Below the pieces are notes generated by a model, which saw nothing but the letters and a program-made list of their open reading frames with translations, made no database searches and was not told the origin of the DNA. From an uncultured Mycoplasmatota bacterium (GTDB lineage Bacteria; Bacillota_I; Bacilli_A; RF39; UBA660), in contig CAOJBM010000005.1 of assembly GCA_948329525.1 (NCBI GenBank), positions 1 through 44,193 of the forward strand: a stretch of DNA of 44,193 nucleotides. Direction: 5' to 3'. Below, piece after piece: positions 33,271-41,922 of the stretch. Position 1 is the stretch's first letter. The number at the start of each line of letters is the position of its first letter. The translations under genes and the position numbers were made by a program.

Positions 33271-34890
33271 ATGGCAAATGCAAAAAAGACTCCTTCTAAG
33301 GAAGTCAAGACTACTAAAAAAACATCTAGTGCTAAAAAAACAGCACCTAAAAAAATTGCTAAAGATGTTGAAGAAGTAGTAAAAGAAGAAAATGTAGAAA
33401 GTGAAATTGAATTAGATAGTACTATTCAAGATGATAATTTTTCAAAACTAAGATCAATGAAAATTGGAAGTTTTTCATTAAAGCATCTTCTTATTGGAAT
33501 TATTTGTCTAGTTTTAGTTATCCTTTTAATAAGAGGTGTTGCAAATTCTTTTAGTAAGGAAAGCAAAGTGCCAGATTATGGTGTAGTTTATACTACAGAT
33601 GATGGAGATTTGATGGTTGTAGGATCTAACGGTAAGAAACCAGTAAAATTAGCTAATGATAGTTCTAATGATGTACAATATGCTAATACAACAGAAAGAT
33701 TTATTCTATATACTAAAGATGATAACTTATATCTATACGACAAAAAGAAAGGTGAAGATACAACAAAGATTGACAAAGATGTCGAATCATTTGGTTTTAG
33801 TGATGATGACAAGTATATTTATTATACTAACACTGACGATGAGTTATATACTTATAAAAAAGAATCTAAAAAAATTGATAATGATGTAGATTATGTTGTT
33901 GGAACTGCTGATAACAATATATTTTATACAAAAGAAGACGAATTATATTTCAGAAATATGAATGGTAAAAAAGATAAAGTTAAAGTTGCAAGTGATGTTG
34001 AAAATCAAGCTTTAAGTGAAGATGGCTCAAAAATTCTTTATCAAACTACTGATGATGATTTATACATTTATAAAGTAAGTAGTAAAAAATCTACAAAAAT
34101 TGTTTCTGACGTTAATAATATCTTAGACGCGAATGAAGAATTAGACAAAATAATATATACGAACAATGATGGTGATGTTTATTACGTAAAAGGAACTAAA
34201 GCTACAAAATTAGTGTCAGATGTTAGTGTTTTAGATGCTGATGCTAAAGAACAACAAATAGTATATTTAGATGAAGATGAAGAACTATATTATCAAAAAG
34301 GAACTAAAAAAGCTATTAAAATAGATGATGCTGAAGATATAAAAAGTGCTTATATCTATAATGGTAATGAAGTATATTATACTGTAAGAGACGATGATAA
34401 ATATGAACTAAATTACTCTAAAGTAGGTAGTAAAGCTAGTAGTCCAAAAACAGTTTTAGATGATGCTTACTCTTATGTTTATACTTATTATGATAAAGGA
34501 TTAATTGCATTTTCTAATGTAGAATCATATGTTGGTGAGTTAAATATAATTAAAGGTGGTAAAGCTACTAAAGTAGCAGATGATGTAAAAACAACAAGTT
34601 TAAATCCTAATCATAAAGGAAATAAATTATATTTCTTAGGAAATTATGATGCCGATGATAATAGTGGATCATTAATGTCTACTACTTCTAAAAAAGCTAA
34701 GACTTTAGTTGAAGATGTTAAAGATTTCAATTATGTAAAAGATAATATTATTTATATTTCTACTGGATATTCTAGTAAGAGTGGCAAATTTGATTTAAAT
34801 GTTTACAATGGAAGAAAACTTATCAAAATAGCTGATAGTGTTAAAAGTGTTAAAGCACCATATGTAAATACTAAAAATAATAATTATTAA
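33271..34890 (+). CDS. Membrane-anchored beta-propeller-like surface protein with a lysine-rich cytoplasmic tail
   Basis: 539 aa. Residues 1-35 are Lys/Ala/Thr/Pro-rich (KKTPSKEVKTTKKTSSAKKT), like histone H1 tails. An acidic stretch and one membrane helix follow (about 71-92, LIGIICLVLVILLIRGVANSF). The outer ~445 residues carry about ten repeats of the type YIYYTNTDDELYTYKKES-K-DNDV, alternating strand pairs with Asp-rich turns, as in TolB/DUF5050-type propellers. It is therefore an extracellular propeller tethered by a type II anchor whose inner tail could touch DNA or ribosomes. Its own promoter and terminator enclose it. Ligand and role are unknown. Confidence 0.75.
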   Translation: MANAKKTPSKEVKTTKKTSSAKKTAPKKIAKDVEEVVKEENVESEIELDSTIQDDNFSKLRSMKIGSFSLKHLLIGIICLVLVILLIRGVANSFSKESKVPDYGVVYTTDDGDLMVVGSNGKKPVKLANDSSNDVQYANTTERFILYTKDDNLYLYDKKKGEDTTKIDKDVESFGFSDDDKYIYYTNTDDELYTYKKESKKIDNDVDYVVGTADNNIFYTKEDELYFRNMNGKKDKVKVASDVENQALSEDGSKILYQTTDDDLYIYKVSSKKSTKIVSDVNNILDANEELDKIIYTNNDGDVYYVKGTKATKLVSDVSVLDADAKEQQIVYLDEDEELYYQKGTKKAIKIDDAEDIKSAYIYNGNEVYYTVRDDDKYELNYSKVGSKASSPKTVLDDAYSYVYTYYDKGLIAFSNVESYVGELNIIKGGKATKVADDVKTTSLNPNHKGNKLYFLGNYDADDNSGSLMSTTSKKAKTLVEDVKDFNYVKDNIIYISTGYSSKSGKFDLNVYNGRKLIKIADSVKSVKAPYVNTKNNNY

Positions 34891-34915
34891 AAGGTTCTTA
34901 AAGAATCTTTTTTTT
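34890..34915 (+). terminator. Terminator after the beta-propeller gene
   Basis: A 9-bp stem with one G-T pair (34890-34898 with 34902-34910), loop of 3, T-run to 34915. Confidence 0.85.
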
Positions 34916-34961
34916 GTTATAATGTAAATACAAATAACCATAATAATAAAAGAGGTGGACT

Positions 34962-36224
34962 ATGCAATATAAAAAAATTGATTGTAATACTTATACAATT
35001 CATACAATTAAAACTGATAAATTTAAAAATTGTACAATGGAAGTTATTTTTCGTAAAGGAATAAAAAAAGATGAAATTACTAAGTTTAACTTCTTAGCGG
35101 ATATGTTAAATATGTCTAATAAAAATTATAAAACAAGAAGAGAAGTAGTTTTAAAATTAGAAAGTTTATATAATGCAACATTCCGTTCTTCAACTAGTAG
35201 AGTAGGAAATAGTTATATAATTAATTTTATAACTAGTTTTTTGAATCCGAAATATTGTGAAGAAGATTATCTAGATGATGTTTTAGACTTTTCTTTTGAT
35301 ATGTTATTAAATCCTAATGTTAAAAATGAGGAATTTGATAATCGAACTTTTAATATTATAAGAAATAGATTAGAGGCAGAAATTAATAGCTTAAAAGAAA
35401 ATGCTGTAAGATATGCTTTAAGAAGATGTATGATAAATATGGATGAAAATTCTCCTATAAGTTTTAATGGTTCTGGTTATTTGAACGACTTAGAGAAGAT
35501 TACACCATCTAACCTTTATGGGGCTTATAAACAATTATTAAAAGAATTCAAATGTGATATCTATATTATTGGGGATTTAGATATGGATTATGTTATTGAA
35601 AAAATAGGAAAAGCCTTTACACTCGATGTAGTTAAAGATTATACGTTAAAGCTCTATAATAAATGTGAAGCTAGAAACAAACCTCAAGTAGTAAAAGAAG
35701 ATAGTGATTATGAACAAAGCTCCTTAATAATGGTTTATAGTACTAATGACTTAAATAAAAGAGAAAGAGATATTGGTATTCACTTATATAACATGATTTT
35801 TGGAGCAGGAAGTTTAAATTGTAAATTAAGTAAAAGTTTAAGAGAAGAAAATTCATTGTGTTACAGCTGTAGTAGCATGTACAATAAATATGATAATACA
35901 CTAATAGTTTATGCTGGTATTGATTCATCATCTTATGATTTAAGTGTGAAATTAGTTAAAAAAGCTATGAAAGATATGGTAAGTGGAAAAATAACGGAAG
36001 AAGAAATAGAGAATAATAAATTGCAATTGATTTCTTCTGTTAAAGCTAATTTAGATATGCCAGGAGCTATAATTAATAATTATTTATTTCATGATTTGGA
36101 TAAAGTTCCGCTATTAGAAGAAAGAATTGAGTTAATTAAATCAATAACTAAAAAAGAACTTGTGGAAGTTGCTAAAAAAATCAAACTAAATATAATTTAT
36201 TTATTAAAAGAGAAAGGAGAGTAA
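34962..36224 (+). CDS. ymfF: M16 peptidase-like protein YmfF (inactive partner)
   Basis: 420 aa, two M16-type half-domains. The HxxEH zinc motif expected near residue 45 is replaced by FLADMLNMSN, so this is the non-catalytic member, as in YmfF of Bacillus. The family pattern FRKGIKKDEITKFNFLADML, the C-terminal half with GAGSLNCKLSKSLREENSLCYS, and YAGIDSS are recognisable. With YmfH it forms a heterodimer-like pair; in B. subtilis the two are linked to the 5-aminopentanol modification of elongation factor P (databases also spell it YfmF). AGAGGTGG precedes the ATG. It ends 3 bp before ymfH. Confidence 0.88.
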   Translation: MQYKKIDCNTYTIHTIKTDKFKNCTMEVIFRKGIKKDEITKFNFLADMLNMSNKNYKTRREVVLKLESLYNATFRSSTSRVGNSYIINFITSFLNPKYCEEDYLDDVLDFSFDMLLNPNVKNEEFDNRTFNIIRNRLEAEINSLKENAVRYALRRCMINMDENSPISFNGSGYLNDLEKITPSNLYGAYKQLLKEFKCDIYIIGDLDMDYVIEKIGKAFTLDVVKDYTLKLYNKCEARNKPQVVKEDSDYEQSSLIMVYSTNDLNKRERDIGIHLYNMIFGAGSLNCKLSKSLREENSLCYSCSSMYNKYDNTLIVYAGIDSSSYDLSVKLVKKAMKDMVSGKITEEEIENNKLQLISSVKANLDMPGAIINNYLFHDLDKVPLLEERIELIKSITKKELVEVAKKIKLNIIYLLKEKGE

Positions 36225-36227
36225 AAC

Positions 36228-37508
36228 ATGAAAGAACTAAATATTAGTGGTGTTAATGAAAAATACTATTTAGATGAAACAAGTTCTGGATTACCTATTA
36301 TTATGTGGGTTAATGAAAAAGTTAATAATTTCTATATCACCCTAAATTGCAAATATGGTTCAATCGATACTGAGTTTAGTGTTCAAGGCGAAAATTGTGA
36401 AGTTCCTAATGGGGTAGCTCACTTTCTAGAACATGTTAACTTTGCACTACCTGGTGGAAGTGATGCAACTGACTATTTTAGTGAATTAGGTTCTAGTAGT
36501 AATGCTTTTACAACAACGGAATATACATCTTATGAAGTTTTTGCTTCATCTAATTTTAAAGAAAATTTAGAACATCTTTTAAACTTTGTCTATACTCCTT
36601 ATTTTACGGAAACTAATGTTAAAAAAGAAAAAGGAATTATTACAGAAGAAGTGAAAATGGGGAAAAATAATCCAGGCCATGTTTTTTACTATGGAGCTAA
36701 TGAATGTATTTATGTTAAAGATAAAAGAAAAAATTTAGTTACTGGGGAAGTAGAAGATGTCAAGAAAACAACAAAAGAAGATTTGGAGTTAGTTTATGAT
36801 ACTTTTTATCATCCTAAAAATATGTTTTTAGTTATTACAGGTAATTTTAATCCTTTTGAAGCAGCCGCTATCGTTAAAGAAAATATGAATAATAAAGAAT
36901 TTGATACATATCAAGAACCTATTAAAAAAAGAGGTAATGAACCAGTAATGGTAAATATTCCATATAAAGAAGAAACAGGCAATGTTGAACTACCAAAACT
37001 AAAAGTTACTTATAAAATTAATCGTGATAATTTCAAGAATCTTGATGATTTAGAATTAAGAATTTATACAGGAATGATTTTAAGAAATAATTTTGGAGCA
37101 ACATCTTTATTTAAAGAAGAGTTACTGGAAAATGAGTTAATTACTATGTTAAGTTATGAAAGAGAAATTAATAATAATATCCTGATAATTAGTATTATTG
37201 CCGAAACTAAATATCCAACAGAAGTAATAGATAAAATTCGCCATCAAATGGAAAATTTATCTATTAATAATGAAGACTTGACAAGGAGAAAAAGATGTAA
37301 TATTGCAGCTTTAATTAACGATTATGATGATATTGAATATGTTAATTCCGAAATTCAAGATAGTATTATAACTTATGGGGAAATTAAAACAGATATGTTT
37401 GATGTCTATAATGCTTGTAAAGTAGATATTGCTAATAAGGTAATAAAAGCTATTAATACAGAAAATGAAAGTATATATATATTAAAGTCAAAAAAAAGCA
37501 GTTCGTAA
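36228..37508 (+). CDS. ymfH: M16 zinc peptidase YmfH (catalytic partner)
   Basis: 426 aa with the inverted zinc motif HFLEH at residues 65-69 (NGVAHFLEHVNF) and the distal Glu of EEVKMGKNNPGH near 140, so it should be an active pitrilysin-family peptidase. The N-terminal strand block (GLPIIMWVNEK) and NAFTTTEYTSYEVF follow the family. It is translated right after ymfF with AAAGGAGAG as ribosome binding site. The gene ends inside a hairpin shared with the convergent rpsD, so transcription of the two genes meets here. Its natural substrate is unknown; the EF-P modification link is established only in Bacillus. Confidence 0.9.
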   Translation: MKELNISGVNEKYYLDETSSGLPIIMWVNEKVNNFYITLNCKYGSIDTEFSVQGENCEVPNGVAHFLEHVNFALPGGSDATDYFSELGSSSNAFTTTEYTSYEVFASSNFKENLEHLLNFVYTPYFTETNVKKEKGIITEEVKMGKNNPGHVFYYGANECIYVKDKRKNLVTGEVEDVKKTTKEDLELVYDTFYHPKNMFLVITGNFNPFEAAAIVKENMNNKEFDTYQEPIKKRGNEPVMVNIPYKEETGNVELPKLKVTYKINRDNFKNLDDLELRIYTGMILRNNFGATSLFKEELLENELITMLSYEREINNNILIISIIAETKYPTEVIDKIRHQMENLSINNEDLTRRKRCNIAALINDYDDIEYVNSEIQDSIITYGEIKTDMFDVYNACKVDIANKVIKAINTENESIYILKSKKSSS

Positions 37509-37519
37509 TGAACTGTTTT
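37491..37519 (-). terminator. Convergent terminator of rpsD (bidirectional)
   Basis: The 6-bp stem CAGTTC/GAACTG (37499-37504, 37510-37515) has a run of seven A residues on its left, which is a T-run for the minus-strand rpsD transcript. T4 on the right may also stop ymfH transcripts. Confidence 0.7.
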
Positions 37520-37523
37520 AAAA

Positions 37524-38126
37524 TTATCTGTTGTAGAATTCAACGATAAGTGTTTCGTTAATGTCTTGGTTAAGCTCAGAACGGTCAGGTAATCTTGTTA
37601 ATTTACCTTCTAACTTTTTATCGTCAAAAGTTACAAAATCAGGTCTTTTAAGAGTTTTTTCTAAAGAAGCTCTAATAGCTGGATGTTCTTGGGAATTTTC
37701 TTTAACTGCTATAACATCTCCAACTTTAACTTGATATGAAGGAATATTAACTTTTTTACCATTTACAGTTATATGTCCATGATTAACTATTTGTCTTGCA
37801 CCACGACGAGTAGTAGATAAACCTAAACGATAAACCACGTTATCAAGACGACATTCTAGTAAATTAAGTAAGTTATGACCAACAATACCTTTCATTTTTG
37901 AAGCTTTATCAAAAAGTCTATGGAATTGTTTTTCATTTAAACCATACATAAATCTAACTTTTTGTTTTTCTTGTAACTGAACACCATATTCACTTAATTT
38001 TCTTCTTCTGTCATTTCCATGCTGTCCTGGTGCATAAGGTCTTTTAGCTAATTCTCTACCATTTTCTAAAGTCGAAAAACCAAGGCGACGAGATTTTTTG
38101 TAAGTTGGACCAGTATATCTTGCCAT
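37524..38126 (-). CDS. rpsD: 30S ribosomal protein S4
   Basis: 200 aa, the usual Firmicutes length. A primary 16S rRNA-binding protein that nucleates assembly of the 30S body and represses its own synthesis. It begins [23 protein letters not shown] and has the S4 RNA-binding domain (about 91-150, [27 protein letters not shown]). No zinc-binding Cys cluster is present (C- form). It is the first minus-strand gene of the window, monocistronic, behind AAAGGAG (near 38134-38140) and a structured leader. Codon choice is noticeably biased, as expected for a ribosomal protein. Confidence 0.99.
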   Translation of the reverse strand: MARYTGPTYKKSRRLGFSTLENGRELAKRPYAPGQHGNDRRRKLSEYGVQLQEKQKVRFMYGLNEKQFHRLFDKASKMKGIVGHNLLNLLECRLDNVVYRLGLSTTRRGARQIVNHGHITVNGKKVNIPSYQVKVGDVIAVKENSQEHPAIRASLEKTLKRPDFVTFDDKKLEGKLTRLPDRSELNQDINETLIVEFYNR

Positions 38127-38290
38127 AAATAATTTCTCCTTTCTTTAATATTGCTACATAAAAGGATGCTTTTAGTATTAATAGGGGAGTTTATTTTATA
38201 CTTTCATTAGGGCAGCCCTAATTACTAGTATCCCAAACATGGTAATAAACACATCTTTTAACCTATAAAGCGCTGCCAAATACATCGCAC
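38127..38290 (-). ncRNA. S4 autoregulatory leader of rpsD
   Basis: The ~160-nt leader contains GGCAGCGC (near 38268-38275) and GGGCTGCCCTAA (near 38208-38219) with intervening complementary segments, in line with the S4-binding pseudoknot leader known from Bacillus rpsD. S4 binding would repress further expression. The precise fold was not calculated. Confidence 0.65.
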
Positions 38291-38295
38291 TATTA

Positions 38296-38323
38296 ATTAT
38301 ACACTAAACTCTTATTTTGTCAA
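38296..38323 (-). promoter_or_regulatory. rpsD: rpsD promoter
   Basis: On the minus strand, TTGACA (38318-38323), a 16-bp spacer and TATAAT (38296-38301), both consensus. The transcript starts near 38289. Confidence 0.85.
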
Positions 38324-38427
38324 ACATTTATCTTGTATAAAGAGTGACAATTTTGTCGATTTAAAGTGTATTTTATTATAAATATATGATATTATAAATA
38401 ATATAAGAAGAATAGGAGGCAAATTAT

Positions 38428-40146
38428 ATGAGTGTAACAACATATGTCTTAATTGGTATTACTTACTATATATTTGCGATAGTTATTATTGTTGTTATCC
38501 TAAATCTTATAACTAAAAAAGAACGTAAAAAATATCAAGATCAGATTACAGCTTTAGAAAGAGATAAAAATTTAATTATTTCCGCTTCTATTTTAACCGA
38601 ATTAAATAAAGTAGAGGCATTAGTTAATAATGATAAAATGCAAGAAAACTATGATGAATGGCATAAAAAATTTAATGAAATAAAAGATACAGATATACCT
38701 AAAATCACGGATGAATTAATTGCAATTGAAGATTTATTTAATGATAAAAAGTACAAAGATTTAGATGAAAAAATTGCTCATACAGAATTGCAAATATATT
38801 ATATTAAAACAAAAGCTAATTTTTTATTAGAAGAAATTAAAGAAATAACTTTAAGTGAAGAAAGAAATAGAGAATCAATTACGAAATTAAAAGCAGAATA
38901 TCGAGAAATAGTAGCTAAATATAATAATAACAAAGATGATTATCAAGAAGTGGCTTCACCATTAGAATTACAATTTGAAAATGTTGATAAATTATTTAGT
39001 GGTTTTGAAGTTGCTATGGAAAATAATTCTTATCAAGAAGTTGGAAGAATAGTAAAAGCTATTGATGATACTATCGGTAATTTAGGTATTGTTATTGAAG
39101 AAGCTCCAAGTATTATTTTGATGGCTAATAAACTAATTCCTAAGAAAATGCAAGATATAAAAAATATTAGTGAAAAAATGATTAAAGAAGGGTATAACTT
39201 AGATTATTTAAATCTTGATTATAACTTTGCCGAAGCTGAAAAAAAGATTAGTGATATAATAGCTCGTCTTAATGTTTTAAATGTTCTTGATTCGACATTT
39301 GAACTTAAAACCATGTCTGATTACTTTGATTCAATTTATAATGATTTTGATAAAGAAAGAATTAGTAAAAAAACATTTGAAGAATATACAAGAACGATTC
39401 TTATTAAAGCTAATAAACTAGAAAAAGTAAATAATAATTTATATAAAAAGATTGATACTTTAAAATATAGTTATGATTTATCTGATGAAGATTTAAAAAT
39501 AATAGACGTTATTAAAACAGATTTAAAAAATATTAAGAAAGATTATGAAAGTGTTATAGGAGCTCATCGTAGTAAAACGTTTGCTTATACAAGAATTAGT
39601 AAAGAAATGGAGCTTTTAAATGTAAGGCTTTCCAAAGTATCTGAAAAGTTAGAACTTGCTTTAAAAACATTAGGAAGTTTAAAAGAAGATGAAAATAGAG
39701 CAAGAGAACAACTAGAAGAAATAAAAGATATTTTGAAGAAAAGTAAAGAAAGAATTAATAGTTATAAACTGCCTATTATTCCTAAGATTTATTATGTTCA
39801 GTTAGGAGAAGCTACCGATGCTGTTAAAGAGATTATAAAAGAGTTAGAGAAAAAAACAATATCAATTAAAAAACTTAATTTAAGAGTCGATACAGCAAGA
39901 GATTTAACTTTAAAACTTTATAATACAACTAACGAAACTGTAAAAACTGCCCAAATGGCTGAATTTGCTATAGTTTATGGTAATCGATATCGTAGTACTA
40001 ATAGCGATATTGATTTAGGGATTACTAAAGCTGAAAATTACTTTTATAAGGGTGACTTTAAATCTTCCCTTGAAAGTTCTATAAACTCTATAAATATAAT
40101 AGAACCAGGTATTCATGGGAGATTATTAGAATCTGTCCAAAAGTAA
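38428..40146 (+). CDS. ezrA: Septation ring formation regulator EzrA
   Basis: 572 aa (B. subtilis 562). An N-terminal membrane helix (about 5-28, YVLIGITYYIFAIVIIVVILNLI) is followed by a basic KKERKK stop and then spectrin-like coiled-coil repeats to the end, as in EzrA, the membrane-tethered protein that binds FtsZ and limits Z-rings to mid-cell. The C-terminal patch YGNRYRSTNSDIDLGITKAENYFYKGDF (about 523-550) is the conserved QNR-type region, here with NRYR in place of QNR-. AGGAGG precedes the ATG. Synteny with the cysteine desulfurase downstream is the same as in Bacillus and Staphylococcus. Confidence 0.93.
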   Translation: MSVTTYVLIGITYYIFAIVIIVVILNLITKKERKKYQDQITALERDKNLIISASILTELNKVEALVNNDKMQENYDEWHKKFNEIKDTDIPKITDELIAIEDLFNDKKYKDLDEKIAHTELQIYYIKTKANFLLEEIKEITLSEERNRESITKLKAEYREIVAKYNNNKDDYQEVASPLELQFENVDKLFSGFEVAMENNSYQEVGRIVKAIDDTIGNLGIVIEEAPSIILMANKLIPKKMQDIKNISEKMIKEGYNLDYLNLDYNFAEAEKKISDIIARLNVLNVLDSTFELKTMSDYFDSIYNDFDKERISKKTFEEYTRTILIKANKLEKVNNNLYKKIDTLKYSYDLSDEDLKIIDVIKTDLKNIKKDYESVIGAHRSKTFAYTRISKEMELLNVRLSKVSEKLELALKTLGSLKEDENRAREQLEEIKDILKKSKERINSYKLPIIPKIYYVQLGEATDAVKEIIKELEKKTISIKKLNLRVDTARDLTLKLYNTTNETVKTAQMAEFAIVYGNRYRSTNSDIDLGITKAENYFYKGDFKSSLESSINSINIIEPGIHGRLLESVQK

Positions 40147-40204
40147 TATATATTATTTAGTAATTAGAATATACTAAAAGTGTAAATGTTTTTCTATTCT
40201 ATAT

Positions 40205-40318
40205 AGGATCCTACTAAAACTACTTATAAGGGGCTGTCATTAGATAGTGAGTATATTTTTAATCCTATTAGTGAAAATAAGATTTTAAGATATATGGAAC
40301 AAAGTTATATTGAGTAGA
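40205..40318 (+). pseudogene. 3' remnant of a lost gene
   Basis: Between ezrA and nifS an in-frame stretch without any start reads DPTKTTYKGLSLDSEYIFNP ... ENKILRYMEQSYIE and ends in TAG at about 40316-40318. It looks like the last ~37 residues of a real protein, with no ribosome binding site. The parent family is not recognised. Confidence 0.3.
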
Positions 40319-40381
40319 AGAATGATATTTCTTATTTTCTTTTTTTTATATATTTGTTACAATTATAAAAAGGTGATAAAA

Positions 40382-41512
40382 ATGGTTTATTTAGATTACT
40401 CAGCAACAACACCAGTTATGTATGATGTTTTAGATAGTTACAATAAAGCTAGTAGAGACTATATGGGAAATGTTAATTCCCTACATGGTTTAGGTGTGAA
40501 GTCAAGAGCACTTCTTACTAGTGCTACAAAACAAATATGTGAAATATTTTCAATCTTAGAAAAAGAGCTAATATTTACAAGTGGTGCTACAGAATCAAAT
40601 AATACAGCTCTAAAAGGGGTAGCATTAGCTTATAAAAATAGAGGAAATCATATTATTGTTAGTAAATTAGAACATCCTTCAATTTATAAAATTTGTGACT
40701 TTTTACAAACTTTAGGGTTTAAAATAAGTTTTGTTAATAATGATAGTGATGGCTTGATAGATTTTGAAGACTTAAAAAATAAAATTACTCCTGAGACAAT
40801 ACTAGTTAGTATTTGTGCTGTTAATAGTGAAGTAGGTGTAAGACAACCTCTTAAAACGATTAGACAGATTATCAAAAAAGAAAATCCTGATACGATATTT
40901 CATTCGGATATGACTCAAGCAATAGGAAAAATATCTATAAATATCCATGATGTTGATTTAGCTTCGATGAGTAGTCATAAAATATTTGGACCTAAAGGAA
41001 TAGGATTCTTATATAAAAATGATAAATTTAGATTAGAACCATTAATTCATGGTTCATCTAAATCAAATGAGTTAAGAGCTGGTACTCCGCCACTTCCTTT
41101 AATAGTTGCGTTTTCTAAAGCTTTAAGAATAGCTACAACAGATAATGAAAAAAGAGAAAGTTTAGTAAAAAAATTAAATGATAAAATTTGTGATAATTTA
41201 GCTAAGTATCCAAATATTAAAATAAATAAAACAAAGTTTTCCATTCCTCATATTTTAAATATTAGTTTAATGAATATAAAATCAGAAACTTTCTTACATG
41301 CTTTAGAAGAATTTGAAGTTTATATAAGTAGTAATACAGCTTGTTCATCACTAGATATTAGTACAGCTGTTATGGCTATTTATAACGATAAAAGAAGAGC
41401 GGCAACTACTCTTAGAATAAGTATCTCCCATGTAACAACAAATGAAGAAATAAATAGCTTTTTAAATGCCTTTGATCAAGTTTATAAAAAATTAATTGAG
41501 GTGAGTTCATGA
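40382..41512 (+). CDS. Cysteine desulfurase (NifS/IscS family)
   Basis: 376 aa, a PLP enzyme taking sulfur from cysteine to a protein persulfide for thio-modified tRNA, thiamine or Fe-S clusters. Landmarks: MVYLDYSATTP opening, GATESNN, the PLP-binding His-Lys (Lys200) in SSHKIFGPKGIGFLY, and the catalytic loop Cys321 in NTACSS, followed by ATTLRISI. The start is ATG 40382 behind AAGGTGAT. Placement after ezrA matches the nifZ-type desulfurase of Bacillus, whose usual partner thiI is missing here. Instead a rhodanese lipoprotein overlaps its 3' end by 4 bp, suggesting sulfur is passed to, or recycled from, that partner. Confidence 0.94.
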   Translation: MVYLDYSATTPVMYDVLDSYNKASRDYMGNVNSLHGLGVKSRALLTSATKQICEIFSILEKELIFTSGATESNNTALKGVALAYKNRGNHIIVSKLEHPSIYKICDFLQTLGFKISFVNNDSDGLIDFEDLKNKITPETILVSICAVNSEVGVRQPLKTIRQIIKKENPDTIFHSDMTQAIGKISINIHDVDLASMSSHKIFGPKGIGFLYKNDKFRLEPLIHGSSKSNELRAGTPPLPLIVAFSKALRIATTDNEKRESLVKKLNDKICDNLAKYPNIKINKTKFSIPHILNISLMNIKSETFLHALEEFEVYISSNTACSSLDISTAVMAIYNDKRRAATTLRISISHVTTNEEINSFLNAFDQVYKKLIEVSS

Positions 41513-41883
41513 AAAAAAGTCTAATTCTACTTTTAAGTTTATTTATTATTTGTTCATGTAATGAACAAAAAGATGAAAAAAGAGAATATACAGTCCAAGC
41601 TACTAAAATAGATTGTAATACGATGAAAGAAAAAATAGTAGAAGGAGCTTACCTTATTGATGTAAGAACTAAAGAAGAGTATAAGAATGGTACTATTGAA
41701 TTTGCTATTAATATTCCTTTGGATGAATTAGATAATGTTGCTAGTACTATACCTTCAAAAGATACCCCTGTAATAGTTTTTTGTCAAAGTGGTACAAGGA
41801 GTAAGAAAGCAGCTCAAAAATTACTTGATTTAGGTTATTTAGAAGTTTATGATTTAGGAAGTATAAATAATTGTAACGAGTAA
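41509..41883 (+). CDS. Rhodanese-domain lipoprotein
   Basis: 124 aa. A short signal with a lipobox-like end (LFIICSC; lipid attachment at Cys17) is followed by a single rhodanese domain: AYLIDVRTKEEYKNGTIEFAINIP, and the active-site loop FCQSGTRS with Cys92. The protein should sit outside the cytoplasmic membrane and carry a persulfide. Its ATG overlaps the nifS stop (ATGA), so translation is coupled to the desulfurase although the two would lie on opposite sides of the membrane, which is odd. A missed non-lipidated start is unlikely, because the signal is clear. Confidence 0.88.
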   Translation: MKKSLILLLSLFIICSCNEQKDEKREYTVQATKIDCNTMKEKIVEGAYLIDVRTKEEYKNGTIEFAINIPLDELDNVASTIPSKDTPVIVFCQSGTRSKKAAQKLLDLGYLEVYDLGSINNCNE

Positions 41884-41893
41884 TGAATTAAAT

Positions 41894-41922
41894 AAAAAGT
41901 TGGATATTTCTCTCCAACTTTT
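41894..41922. terminator. Bidirectional terminator
   Basis: A 10-bp stem AAAAGTTGGA/TCCAACTTTT (41895-41904 with 41913-41922), loop of 8. A/T runs on both sides serve the rhodanese gene (+) and the nuclease gene (-), whose stop codon it overlaps. Confidence 0.85.
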
